NCBI GenBank assembly: GCA_052171895.1 | Contig: JBQMRN010000004.1 | Coordinates: forward strand, 124,001 to 188,000 | DNA from: Arsenophonus sp052171895 | GTDB lineage: Bacteria > Pseudomonadota > Gammaproteobacteria > Enterobacterales > Enterobacteriaceae | Direction of reading: 5' to 3' | Length of the DNA stretch: 64,000 nucleotides | Shown: positions 21,443-30,753 of the stretch, one piece after another | How positions within the stretch are numbered: position 1 is the stretch's first letter | How the letters are laid out: each line of letters begins with the position of its first letter | Made by a program: the position numbers and the translations under genes | Notes under the pieces: generated by a model | Told to the model about the DNA's origin: nothing | Database searches by the model: none | What the model saw: only the letters and a program-made list of their open reading frames with translations

Positions 21443-22816
21443 CTATTTTCCAATACAGAAGCTTGAAAAAATACGACCTAATAAATCATCCGAACTAAAT
21501 TCTCCGGTAATTTCACTTAATGCCTGTTGTGTCAAACGAAGTTCTTCTGCTAATAGCTCACATGAGTGAGCAAATACTAACTGTTGGTAACCTTGCTGTA
21601 AATGTTCCGCTGCTATATTAAGCGCTTGAATATGACGGCGTCTGGCTAAGAATCCGCCTTCAATATGATGATTAAATCCAATGCTTTCTTTTAAATGTTG
21701 ACGTAATAAATCAATACCTTCTTTGCGATAAACTGAAAGGCGAATTAGTGAGTAATCACTAATTTTTGTTATTGCTATTGGTTCATCAGTAATATCGACT
21801 TTATTTCTAATTATCGTAATAGGTAAAGATTTCGGTAATCGCGCTATAAATTCAGGGCAAATCTGCTCAGGTTCAGTTGCCTCTGTAGTGGTGCTATCCA
21901 CCATCAATAAGATATGATCTGCTTGCTCTATTTCTTGCCAGGCTCGATCAATACCTATTTTCTCAATTTCATCTGTCGCTTCACGTAAACCAGCTGTATC
22001 AATAATATGTAAAGGTATCCCATCAATATGAATATGTTCACGTAATACATCTCGGGTAGTACCGGCAATATCCGTTACAATTGCCGTTTCATTACCAGAT
22101 AGTGCGTTTAATAAGCTAGATTTACCTGCATTCGGCCGTCCTGCAATCACAACTTTCATGCCTTCTCGTAATAAGCTCCCTTGATAAGATTGTAAATGCA
22201 CACTATTTAAATGGGCTATGACATCATTCAATTTTGTTTCTATTTTACCACCAGATAAAAAATTAATTTCTTCATCTGGAAAATCAATTGCAGCTTCAAC
22301 ATGAATACGCAAGTTAGTAAGCGCTTCCACCATTTCATAGATCTGCTTCGAGAAAAGACCTTGTAACGAATTTACCGCTGAACGAGCAGCTTGTTCAGTA
22401 CTTGCATCAATTAAATCAGTAATAGCTTCTGCCTGAGCTAAATCCATTTTGCCATTAAGAAAAGCACGCTCAGAAAATTCACCAGGATTGGCAATCCGGA
22501 TCTCATCGATAACTAAAATCCGCTTAAGTAATAAATCAATAATGACCTGTCCACCATGTCCTTGCAATTCAAGAACATCTTCACCTGTAAATGAGTTAGG
22601 CGCAGGAAAATATAGTGCAATTCCCTTATCTAACACTTTACCATTGTTATCATAGAAAGGCAGGTAATCCGCATAGCGTGGTTGAGGTAATTTACCTAAA
22701 ACAATGCAGGCAACTTCAATAACTTTTGGCCCTGATATTCGCAAAATACCAACACCACCACGTCCAGGAGGTGTTGCCTGCGCAATAATTGTATCATTGG
22801 TAGTATATATATTCAT
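21443..22816 (-). CDS. mnmE: tRNA-modifying GTPase MnmE
   Basis: GTPase that with MnmG installs the cmnm5/nm5 group on wobble uridine 34 of several tRNAs. The 457 residues show an N-terminal folate-binding domain (GRGGVGILRISGP at 18-30), a helical domain, and the inserted G domain: G1 GRPNAGKSS at 226-234, TTRD at 253-256, DTAG at 273-276 and NKVD at 338-341. The C-terminal FCIGK motif carries the essential cysteine at 454. All catalytic elements are intact. It follows yidC as in the conserved rpmH-rnpA-yidD-yidC-mnmE order, with a 108-bp gap holding a hairpin, so it may have its own promoter. Confidence 0.97.
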   Translation of the reverse strand: MNIYTTNDTIIAQATPPGRGGVGILRISGPKVIEVACIVLGKLPQPRYADYLPFYDNNGKVLDKGIALYFPAPNSFTGEDVLELQGHGGQVIIDLLLKRILVIDEIRIANPGEFSERAFLNGKMDLAQAEAITDLIDASTEQAARSAVNSLQGLFSKQIYEMVEALTNLRIHVEAAIDFPDEEINFLSGGKIETKLNDVIAHLNSVHLQSYQGSLLREGMKVVIAGRPNAGKSSLLNALSGNETAIVTDIAGTTRDVLREHIHIDGIPLHIIDTAGLREATDEIEKIGIDRAWQEIEQADHILLMVDSTTTEATEPEQICPEFIARLPKSLPITIIRNKVDITDEPIAITKISDYSLIRLSVYRKEGIDLLRQHLKESIGFNHHIEGGFLARRRHIQALNIAAEHLQQGYQQLVFAHSCELLAEELRLTQQALSEITGEFSSDDLLGRIFSSFCIGK

Positions 22817-22882
22817 TTTACTCTCAATTCTTACAATAAATATGATTAAAGTGATCTAAATAACCGCCTTAATACATTTTCT

Positions 22883-22916
22883 ATTTTGTTATTTCTTCAA
22901 TTGTAAATAACAAAAT
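22883..22916 (-). terminator. Hairpin between yidC and mnmE
   Basis: A 12-bp perfect stem, ATTTTGTTATTT paired with AAATAACAAAAT, around a 10-base loop, a few bases after the yidC stop. It is AT-only apart from one pair, so as a terminator it would be weak and could act as a partial attenuator for mnmE. Confidence 0.4.
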
Positions 22917-22924
22917 TCCAAACC

Positions 22925-24562
22925 TTATTTTTTATCGCGACTATGTAGGCCACACTTTTCTAATCCACGATAAATAATTTGTTGCTGGATAATTGTCACT
23001 AGGTTATTAACGATATAGTATAAAACTAAACCAGAAGGAAACCATAAGAAAAATACCGTAAAAATAACCGGCATATAGGTCATAATTTTCTGTTGCATAG
23101 GATCAGTTACTGTTGTTGGCGATATTTTTTGAATAATATACATCGTCAAACCCATTAACAACGGTAGAACATAGTATGGATCCTGGGCTGATAGATCTTG
23201 GATCCAACCCACAAAGGGAACATGGCGTAGTTCAATAGAACCCATCAACATATAATATAAAGCAAGGAAAATAGGCATCTGAATCAATAAAGGTAAACAA
23301 CCACCTAAGGGATTGACTTTTTCTGCTTTATAGAGATCCATCATTTCTTGGCTCATACGTTGCTTATCATCACCAATCCGTTCTTTCATCTCCGCAAGTT
23401 TAGGTTGCAACATTCGCATTTTTGCCATTGAAGTATATTGCGCTTTGGTTAATGGATACATTATACCACGCACAATAAAAGTAATAACAATGATTGAAAA
23501 GCCCCAATTACCAATAAAACCATGAATAAATTTCAATAATTTAAATAATGGTTGAGAAATAAACCACAGCCAACCATAATCAACGGTTAAATCTAAATGT
23601 GGTGCAACTGCTGCCATTTCTGATTGTAATTCAGGACCTATCCACAAAGTTGAGGTGTAATTTTTTTTAGTATTGGCAGCTACTGTTATTGGCGAACTTT
23701 TATAGCCAATAATAGCAATGCCTTTATCTAAATTAATTGTATAGAAGGTGTTTTTGTTCTTATAGCCTGGAATCCAAGCAGTAGCAAAATATTGCTGCAA
23801 CATTGCAATCCAACCACCTTTAGTATTAACGTTTAAATTATTATCAGTAATTTCACTAAAACTATATTTTTTATAGTTTGTTTCATCGGAAGAATATGCT
23901 GCACCACGATAGGTATGTAATGGGAAATTATTACTTCCTGTATCACGTTCTTTTGGTAGTTCTGCAGTCTGTTTTAATTGACCAAAAAAAGCCAGCAGCA
24001 ATGGTTTTCCATTGTTATTATCAATAATATACTCAACAGAAATATTATATTTACCACGTTTTAATAGATAGACTTTCTGATAAACTATGCCATCTTTACT
24101 CGTGAAAGTAAGAGGAACACGTAGTTCATCTTGGCCATCTTGCAACACGCAATTGGTTGAAGTTGAGAGATATAAAGGACGCAATCTGTTATTGTAGGCA
24201 GGATTATCTGGACCATCCTGACCGATAAAGCCGCTCTGTGCTTGATAAATAAAATCTTTACTGGTTTCCAATAAACGAAATGGATTAGATGAATGTAATT
24301 CTTTAGGGTAATGTAACAACTCAGCCTGATCAATATCGCCTCCACGTGTATTAATACGTAATTTAATTACATCAGTTTTTACTCTGATAAATTTAGCTTC
24401 TTCATAACCTAGAGGAAGCTGCTTATCATGACTTGGTATATCCATTTGTTTTACAATTTGCTCACTTTTTATAGGTTGTGTTTTATCACTTTCCCATGTC
24501 TGCCAAATTAAAAACGAAACAAATAGCAAAGCGATGAATAAAAGATTGCGTTGCGAATCCAT
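22925..24562 (-). CDS. yidC: Membrane protein insertase YidC
   Basis: Inner-membrane insertase that works alone or with SecYEG to insert and fold membrane proteins. The 545 residues match the gammaproteobacterial length (E. coli 548). The N-terminal membrane anchor spans residues about 6-22. A large periplasmic domain follows to about 340. The conserved C-terminal OXA1/YidC core has FIGNWGFSIIVITFIVRGIMYP with the functionally important arginine, then MPIFLALYYML and LQQKIMTYMPVIFT-type segments. The start lies 2 bp after the yidD stop, indicating translational coupling. Intact. Confidence 0.97.
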   Translation of the reverse strand: MDSQRNLLFIALLFVSFLIWQTWESDKTQPIKSEQIVKQMDIPSHDKQLPLGYEEAKFIRVKTDVIKLRINTRGGDIDQAELLHYPKELHSSNPFRLLETSKDFIYQAQSGFIGQDGPDNPAYNNRLRPLYLSTSTNCVLQDGQDELRVPLTFTSKDGIVYQKVYLLKRGKYNISVEYIIDNNNGKPLLLAFFGQLKQTAELPKERDTGSNNFPLHTYRGAAYSSDETNYKKYSFSEITDNNLNVNTKGGWIAMLQQYFATAWIPGYKNKNTFYTINLDKGIAIIGYKSSPITVAANTKKNYTSTLWIGPELQSEMAAVAPHLDLTVDYGWLWFISQPLFKLLKFIHGFIGNWGFSIIVITFIVRGIMYPLTKAQYTSMAKMRMLQPKLAEMKERIGDDKQRMSQEMMDLYKAEKVNPLGGCLPLLIQMPIFLALYYMLMGSIELRHVPFVGWIQDLSAQDPYYVLPLLMGLTMYIIQKISPTTVTDPMQQKIMTYMPVIFTVFFLWFPSGLVLYYIVNNLVTIIQQQIIYRGLEKCGLHSRDKK

Positions 24563-24564
24563 CG

Positions 24565-24825
24565 TTAATATTCTCTATTATATTTATTTTGTCTAGGTGG
24601 GACAGGATCGTCACCACCTCTATGTAAAGGATGGCATTTTAATACGCGTTTCATCATTAACCAACCACCTTTTATTAATCCAAATTGATATAATGCTTCG
24701 ATCCCATATTCTGAACAGGTAGGGTTAAAACGGCAACGCGGCCCTAATAATGGACTTATTATCAATTTATAACCTTTTATTATCGAGATTAAGAAGCGCG
24801 AGCTAAACGACAGTGACGCCGCCAT
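24565..24825 (-). CDS. yidD: Membrane protein insertion efficiency factor YidD
   Basis: Small inner-membrane-associated protein that assists YidC-dependent insertion. It has 86 residues, with the family cysteines in PRCRFNPTCSEYG and the LKCHPLHRGGDDPVP tail, and an N-terminal amphipathic segment with IISPLLG. It overlaps the 3' end of rnpA by 37 bp, the arrangement found in E. coli. Although short, the motif pattern and position make the call secure. Confidence 0.95.
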   Translation of the reverse strand: MAASLSFSSRFLISIIKGYKLIISPLLGPRCRFNPTCSEYGIEALYQFGLIKGGWLMMKRVLKCHPLHRGGDDPVPPRQNKYNREY

Positions 24826-25148
24826 AATTTACCTAAAATTTTGGTGATTTCTTGATTATCCAAATCAGCAATCCCTTTTCTTACTAATATTATAAAATCC
24901 ATCGAAGGCAACTCATGCTGATGTAAACGAAAATATTCTCTTGTTAATCGCTTAATGCGATTGCGTTCATGCGCCAGTTTAATGTTTTTTTTTGCGATAC
25001 TAAGACCAATACGGGGGTATCCCAGCTCATTTAGGCGTCCGAGAATGCTAATTTCTGGAAAACTCGCCCGTTGTGATTGCTGAAAGACATAATCAAAATG
25101 TTTAGAAGTTAATAATCTTAATTTCCTAGGAAAAGCAAGCATAACCAC
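24789..25148 (-). CDS. rnpA: Ribonuclease P protein component
   Basis: Protein subunit of RNase P, which matures tRNA 5' ends together with the catalytic M1 RNA. The 119 residues show RIGLSIAKKN and the RNR motif in HERNRIKRLTREYFR, the RNA-contacting helix. It starts 13 bp after the rpmH stop and overlaps yidD at its 3' end, so it is expected to be co-transcribed with rpmH. Confidence 0.96.
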   Translation of the reverse strand: MVMLAFPRKLRLLTSKHFDYVFQQSQRASFPEISILGRLNELGYPRIGLSIAKKNIKLAHERNRIKRLTREYFRLHQHELPSMDFIILVRKGIADLDNQEITKILGKLWRRHCRLARAS

Positions 25149-25161
25149 TTCGATAGGGTTA

Positions 25162-25680
<519 letters not shown>

Positions 25681-26775
25681 TGTTTGGTCCTGGATATTAT
25701 ATGACTATTGCATTGTCGCACAACCCTATTCATGGCAATATGGGGTTATATTGAGGGATATAGTTGATGGAAATATCATGATGATAATGCTGAATTCTTA
25801 GGCAACACTACAACATCTAAAATTAGAGCTGTTCTTAAAGGCTAGCAAAGATCCTGCATCTACTTTTGCTAAGCGTTATGGGGGATATATATCCGCGCTC
25901 TTAGCGTTGTGCTAAAGAGAAAAAACGAGATGATATTGATGATCACAACCATATTCCCTATCGTTTGCTGACGATGCTGTCATTCTGCTTAGGAAGCCGT
26001 AGTTGTTTTCCTATAAAAACCTTTTCTATATTCTTGCTGATCTGCTGTCATCCTGTATGCAAATTCCTGAACCCGTTTGTAGCTTGATCTGGCCTAGATC
26101 ATTTTTATGAAGGTACAAAGTGGGGGAATTTTCATGAAATGAGGCAGGAAGTCCTAAACCCTCCACAAAGGTGAAGCATAAAGCGTTTAAAAGCTACGAA
26201 CCTGGTTATCATCTGTATGTAGATATGAGATATTTTTCACAAATGCTATACAAAACTTCAGGACGTTATTTTTCGTAGGTATAGATCTTGCACCCATTAG
26301 ATGGTTTTTATCCGTCTTTACAAGTCCTAGACTGCACCCAATACTCGACGCTTCTTACGTGATCTTAACCAAACATATCCCCTGCCTATCCCGGGTACTT
26401 ACAAGAGAATGGCAAAGAATTTATAGACCGCCTTTTTGGTTTCCAAAAATATTCAGCCAGCAAAAATATGAATTTGACTGTTTATGTACAAAGCTTGGCT
26501 TGGTATAGAATGCTGACTTTTAGTTTACAGATTCATCCTTTCAAACAAATGGTATGGTCAATAGATTTGATAGGCGGATAGAAGATGGTATGCAAAGCCA
26601 TTATTTCAATTTTAGTCAAGAGTTTTAGATCACTCTGGATCAATATGTTTAGCTGTACAATCAGAAATTATACTAATCAGTATAAGGTAGTAAAACTTTA
26701 TTGCAGTCTATAAGAAATTGATTCAAGGTTTAAACCTGAATTATTTAAAATCATACTATCTTCCTGGAAGTGACA
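25681..26775 (+). mobile_element. IS481-family element, full-length defective copy c
   Basis: The only complete, uninterrupted IS481 here, 1095 bp. It starts TGTTTGGTCCTGGAT and ends TTCCTGGAAGTGACA, giving an imperfect terminal repeat of about 15 bp with TGT/ACA tips. The hexamer ACTAAT occurs directly on both sides (25675-25680 and 26776-26781), a probable target duplication. The transposase is broken: helix-turn-helix part near 25850, EAVVVFL near 25995, HKAFKSYEPGYHL-like near 26170, DNG(K)EF near 26405. It is inserted in the rpmH-dnaA intergenic region, separating dnaA from its ancestral upstream DNA. Confidence 0.85.
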
Positions 26776-27113
26776 ACTAATTATAAAGTTTGATCTAAAC
26801 TTATCTGTTACTAGGTGTTATATATATCTAATATAATGTGCTAATATTCTTTTTACTTCCTTATTCATTTTATACATCTTAGTCTTAAATTTAATCCTAT
26901 GGATAAAAAGTGCTAAAACTGTTCTAAAAGAGTAAGGATCTTATTTAAATTTTGCGTTATTATCTATAGTAGTGTACTAAGAGATTATAGCTTATATAAG
27001 CTAATATAATTTATCACGCAAATTTTAAGTAAATCTTTTCTTGGATATTAACAGTTTTTATTACCTATTAAGTTTAATAATTTTCATTGGTCTTGTTTTA
27101 GGGGAATTCCGTC
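26776..27113 (+). promoter_or_regulatory. dnaA upstream region with one degenerate DnaA box
   Basis: The 338 bp left between IS481 and dnaA. TATGGATAA at 26898-26906 is one mismatch from the complement of the DnaA box TTATCCACA and may be a relic of the dnaA autoregulatory box. No second good box is visible. The ribosome site AGGGGAA lies about 8 bases before the GTG start. Promoter elements cannot be fixed in this AT-rich DNA. Confidence 0.4.
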
Positions 27114-28499
27114 GTGTTATTTTCACTTTGGCAGCAATGTCTTGCTCGATTGCAGGATGAGTTACCTGCCACAGAATTCAGTATGTGGATACGCCCTCTT
27201 CAGGCAGAATTGAGTGATAATACATTAGCACTCTATGCCCCTAACCGCTTTGTATTAGATTGGGTAAGAGATAAATACATTAATAATATTAATGAATTAT
27301 TGAGTGATTTTTGCGGTTCCGATGTACCTGCATTGAAATTTGAAGTTGGTAATAAACCGAAAATAGCACAAAGCAGAGCTTCAACACATGCCGCAGCAAA
27401 TAAAACTATTTTGACGCAAATAAATTCAACAATACACCATAGTTGGGATAATACACAAGTTCAACCTGAAATCCTCTATCGTTCAAATGTGAACCCTAAG
27501 CATACTTTCAATAACTTTGTCGAAGGTAAATCAAATCAACTTGCTCGCGCCGCTGCTAGCCAAGTAGCAGACAATCCTGGTGGGGCTTATAACCCACTTT
27601 TTCTTTATGGTGGTACGGGATTAGGTAAAACTCATCTGCTTCATGCAGTTGGTAATAACATTATTGGGCGTAAAGCGAATACAAAAGTAGTTTATATGCA
27701 TTCTGAGCGTTTTGTCCAAGATATGGTAAAAGGGTTACAAAATAATGCGATTGAAGATTTTAAACGTTATTATCGCTCAGTAGATGCATTATTAATTGAT
27801 GACATTCAGTTTTTTGCTAATAAAGAGCGTTCTCAAGAAGAATTTTTTCATACCTTTAATGCGTTACTCGAAGGTAACCAGCAAATCATCCTGACTTCAG
27901 ATCGCTATCCTAAAGAAATTAATGGGGTTGAAGATCGACTAAAATCTCGTTTTGGTTGGGGATTGACCCTTGCGATTGAACCACCAGAGTTGGAAACACG
28001 TGTTGCTATTCTGATGAAAAAAGCGGATGAAAATCAGATCCAATTACCTGATGAAGTCGCTTTCTTTATTGCCAAGCGCTTACGATCAAATGTTCGAGAA
28101 CTAGAAGGGGCATTGAATCGGGTTATTGCTAATGCTAATTTTACTGGTCGTGCGATTACCATTGATTTTGTTCGTGAAGCATTACGCGATCTACTAGCAT
28201 TACAAGAGAAACTTGTCACTATTGATAATATTCAAAAAACAGTTGCTGAATATTATAAAATTAAAGTTGCTGACTTGTTATCCAAGCGCCGTTCCCGTTC
28301 TGTGGCACGTCCAAGGCAAATGGCAATGGCATTAGCAAAAGAGTTGACAAACCATAGTTTGCCTGAAATTGGCGATGCCTTTGGTGGACGAGATCATACA
28401 ACCGTGCTCCATGCTTGCCGAAAAATCGAGCAATTACGTGAAGAAAGTCATGACATCAAAGAGGATTTTTCTAACTTAATCAGAACATTATCATCTTAA
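27114..28499 (+). CDS. dnaA: Chromosomal replication initiator DnaA
   Basis: ATP-dependent initiator that unwinds oriC. It has 461 residues, slightly shorter than E. coli (467) because of the variable linker at about 85-125. Domain I (SLWQQCLARLQDELPATEFS) is almost unchanged from E. coli. The AAA+ module has Walker A GGTGLGKT at 166-173 and Walker B LLIDD at 226-230. Domain IV ends with the DNA-binding GGRDHTTVLHACRKI signature. Start is GTG at 27114, supported by the upstream AGGGG and by the conserved N-terminus. Only 4 bp separate it from dnaN, so the two form an operon. Confidence 0.98.
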   Translation: MLFSLWQQCLARLQDELPATEFSMWIRPLQAELSDNTLALYAPNRFVLDWVRDKYINNINELLSDFCGSDVPALKFEVGNKPKIAQSRASTHAAANKTILTQINSTIHHSWDNTQVQPEILYRSNVNPKHTFNNFVEGKSNQLARAAASQVADNPGGAYNPLFLYGGTGLGKTHLLHAVGNNIIGRKANTKVVYMHSERFVQDMVKGLQNNAIEDFKRYYRSVDALLIDDIQFFANKERSQEEFFHTFNALLEGNQQIILTSDRYPKEINGVEDRLKSRFGWGLTLAIEPPELETRVAILMKKADENQIQLPDEVAFFIAKRLRSNVRELEGALNRVIANANFTGRAITIDFVREALRDLLALQEKLVTIDNIQKTVAEYYKIKVADLLSKRRSRSVARPRQMAMALAKELTNHSLPEIGDAFGGRDHTTVLHACRKIEQLREESHDIKEDFSNLIRTLSS

Positions 28500-28503
28500 T
28501 GAT

Positions 28504-29604
28504 ATGAAATTTACTATTGAACGTGAACGATTACTCAAACCACTGCAACAAGTCAGTGGTCCACTTGGTGGGCGGCCTACATTACCTATTTTAGGTAATT
28601 TATTACTGCAAGTTAGTGAAAAAACACTTTCATTAACAGGTACCGATCTAGAAGTAGAAATGGTTGCAAATGTAACATTAACAAAAAAGGCTGAAAATGG
28701 TTCAATCACAGTACCTGCTCGTAAATTTTTCGATATCTGGCGTGGGTTACCCGATGGCTCAGAAATCAAAGTTACTCTTGAAGGAGAGCGTCTACTGGTG
28801 CGTTCTGGCCGTAGTCGTTTTTCACTTTCGACTCTCCCTGCCGCTCATTTTCCAAATTTAGACGATTGGGAAAGTGAAGTTGAATTTAAACTCCCTCAAA
28901 CGACATTAAAACGTCTAATTGAGGCTACCCAGTTTTCAATGGCACATCAAGATGTACGCTATTATCTTAATGGCATGCTATTTGAAACTGAAGGTAAAGA
29001 ATTACGTACTGTCGCTACCGATGGTCATCGGTTGGCGATCTGTTCACTTAATATTAATAAGGATTTACCAACTCATTCAGTGATTGTTCCTCGCAAAGGG
29101 GTGGTAGAATTTATGCGATTACTAGATAGTAGCGAGGAGTTACTTAAATTACAGATTGGTAGCAATAATATCCGAGCTCATGTTGGTGATTTTATTTTCA
29201 CCTCAAAACTTGTTGATGGCCGTTTTCCTGACTACCGACGTGTTCTACCAAAAAATCCAGATAAGACATTGACCGCGGATTGTAATAAATTAAAACAAGC
29301 ATTTTCACGCGCTGCTATTTTATCAAATGAAAAATTTCGCGGTGTACGCCTCTATATAAGCGAAAATCAACTTAGAATTACTGCAAAGAATCCAGAACAG
29401 GAAGAATCAGAAGAAATTATTGACGTTAATTATCAAAGCCCGATGATAGAAATTGGTTTTAACGTCACTTATATTCTTGATGTATTAAATACATTAAAAT
29501 GTGAGCAGGTTAATTTGTTGTTAACTGATTCAAATTCAAGCGTACAAATCGAAAATATATCTAGTAATTCGGCAGTTTATGTTGTTATGCCAATGCGTCT
29601 GTAA
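28504..29604 (+). CDS. dnaN: DNA polymerase III subunit beta (sliding clamp)
   Basis: Forms the ring-shaped dimer that tethers DNA polymerases and Hda to DNA. It has 366 residues, exactly the E. coli length, beginning MKFTIERERLLKPLQQVSG. Three clamp domains are present, and the C-terminus is YVVMPMRL, a key part of the partner-binding pocket. Coupled to dnaA with a 4-bp gap. The next gene of the operon, recF, is dead, so dnaN is effectively the last working gene before gyrB. Confidence 0.98.
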   Translation: MKFTIERERLLKPLQQVSGPLGGRPTLPILGNLLLQVSEKTLSLTGTDLEVEMVANVTLTKKAENGSITVPARKFFDIWRGLPDGSEIKVTLEGERLLVRSGRSRFSLSTLPAAHFPNLDDWESEVEFKLPQTTLKRLIEATQFSMAHQDVRYYLNGMLFETEGKELRTVATDGHRLAICSLNINKDLPTHSVIVPRKGVVEFMRLLDSSEELLKLQIGSNNIRAHVGDFIFTSKLVDGRFPDYRRVLPKNPDKTLTADCNKLKQAFSRAAILSNEKFRGVRLYISENQLRITAKNPEQEESEEIIDVNYQSPMIEIGFNVTYILDVLNTLKCEQVNLLLTDSNSSVQIENISSNSAVYVVMPMRL

Positions 29605-29616
29605 TATCCAAATTCT

Positions 29617-30743
29617 ATGATGCTTTTGCGTTTATTTATCCGCTACTTTTATAAGTTTGTAATATAGAAAGTGCAGATCTAGCATTAGCAAGCGGTTTTA
29701 TTTTTTTTGATTCAATCAAATAGCAACATAAAAATAGGTATTCTTAAAGCGATCTATACATTAATGACACGGTATAGGCTTTCTGTAGCATTTAAGCAGT
29801 ATGTGCCTCATTCCTCATCAAGAATGAGGATTTTATTTTAGATGGTCGTCTTGTTCCTTTATAGCCTGTAGCCAGAATCACGTGAACTGACTTTGAGACT
29901 AAGTAAAGACCGTAACGGTAAAAATAAAATTTACATTAATGGTAGTGATTGGCATAAATTACTGATTTAGCTAAATTATTACCAATGCAACTCATAATTC
30001 CTGAAGGTTTTACCTTATCAAAGAGTGGCCTTAAATATCGCCAAGTTTTTCTTGATTGGGAGATTTTTCCATGATGAAACTCAGTTTTTTGCTCCTGCTC
30101 TGATTTAAAACGCCTATTAAATCAAAGTAATGCAGTATTATGCCAAGTAACAAGTTATAATGAGCTTCGTCATTGGGATTATAAACTTAATCCCTCTGGC
30201 CAATAAAATAAGTGAATAGCTAGCCAGTTATATTGCAGGTATTATGAAAGGTATTGAAATAACTTGTAGACAGTGCCTTATCTGAATTTTTACTTAGCAT
30301 TTTATTTCAACGAAAATAGGATAAAGAAACTGATTATTCAGGTGGTGTATATGCCTATTAGTAAGGCAATTTAAAGATGACTGAATGCTTATCTATACTG
30401 CATTTTAAGGCTACATAAAGCTGATTTACGGATCCGCGTAGAAAGGGATTGCCGTTGAAGATATCTTATCTATCTGGCAGTTAAATTTATTAATGTGCGA
30501 ATTAAAATTACCACAAGGTAAATATTTCACCAGATAAAGTGGGCAACGATGTTTATATCTGTTAGACGATTTTGTTTCTGAGTTAGATAAGGATCACCAT
30601 TAATTATTAGCCGAATAGCTTATAAAAAACTTAAGCTCATGTTTTTATTATCACGATGGTAATCGCGATAGTTAAAACTATGTTAGATGCAAAATAGCAG
30701 GATGTTTTTCGTAAAATATGGCAAAATAGAAATTCAACCATAG
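29617..30743 (+). pseudogene. recF: recF pseudogene
   Basis: The full length of RecF (357 residues in E. coli) can be traced through all frames: LLRLFIR at the start, ILKAIYTL near 29750 with the Walker A region lost, GRLVPL-like and LRLSKDRNGKNKIYINGSD near 29900-29950, QLITPEGF-like near 30000, HKADLRIRVE near 30420, and VEKGKI-like residues before 30743. There are more than a dozen stops and frameshifts. RecF loads RecA on gapped DNA with RecO and RecR. The gene retains its place between dnaN and gyrB and near-normal length, so inactivation was by point mutation and small indels rather than deletion. Confidence 0.92.
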
Positions 30744-30753
30744 GGAACCGTTG

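Noticed and set aside
24085..24345. Minus-strand 86-codon frame inside yidC
   Set aside because: Alternative frame of the intact yidC gene on the same strand.
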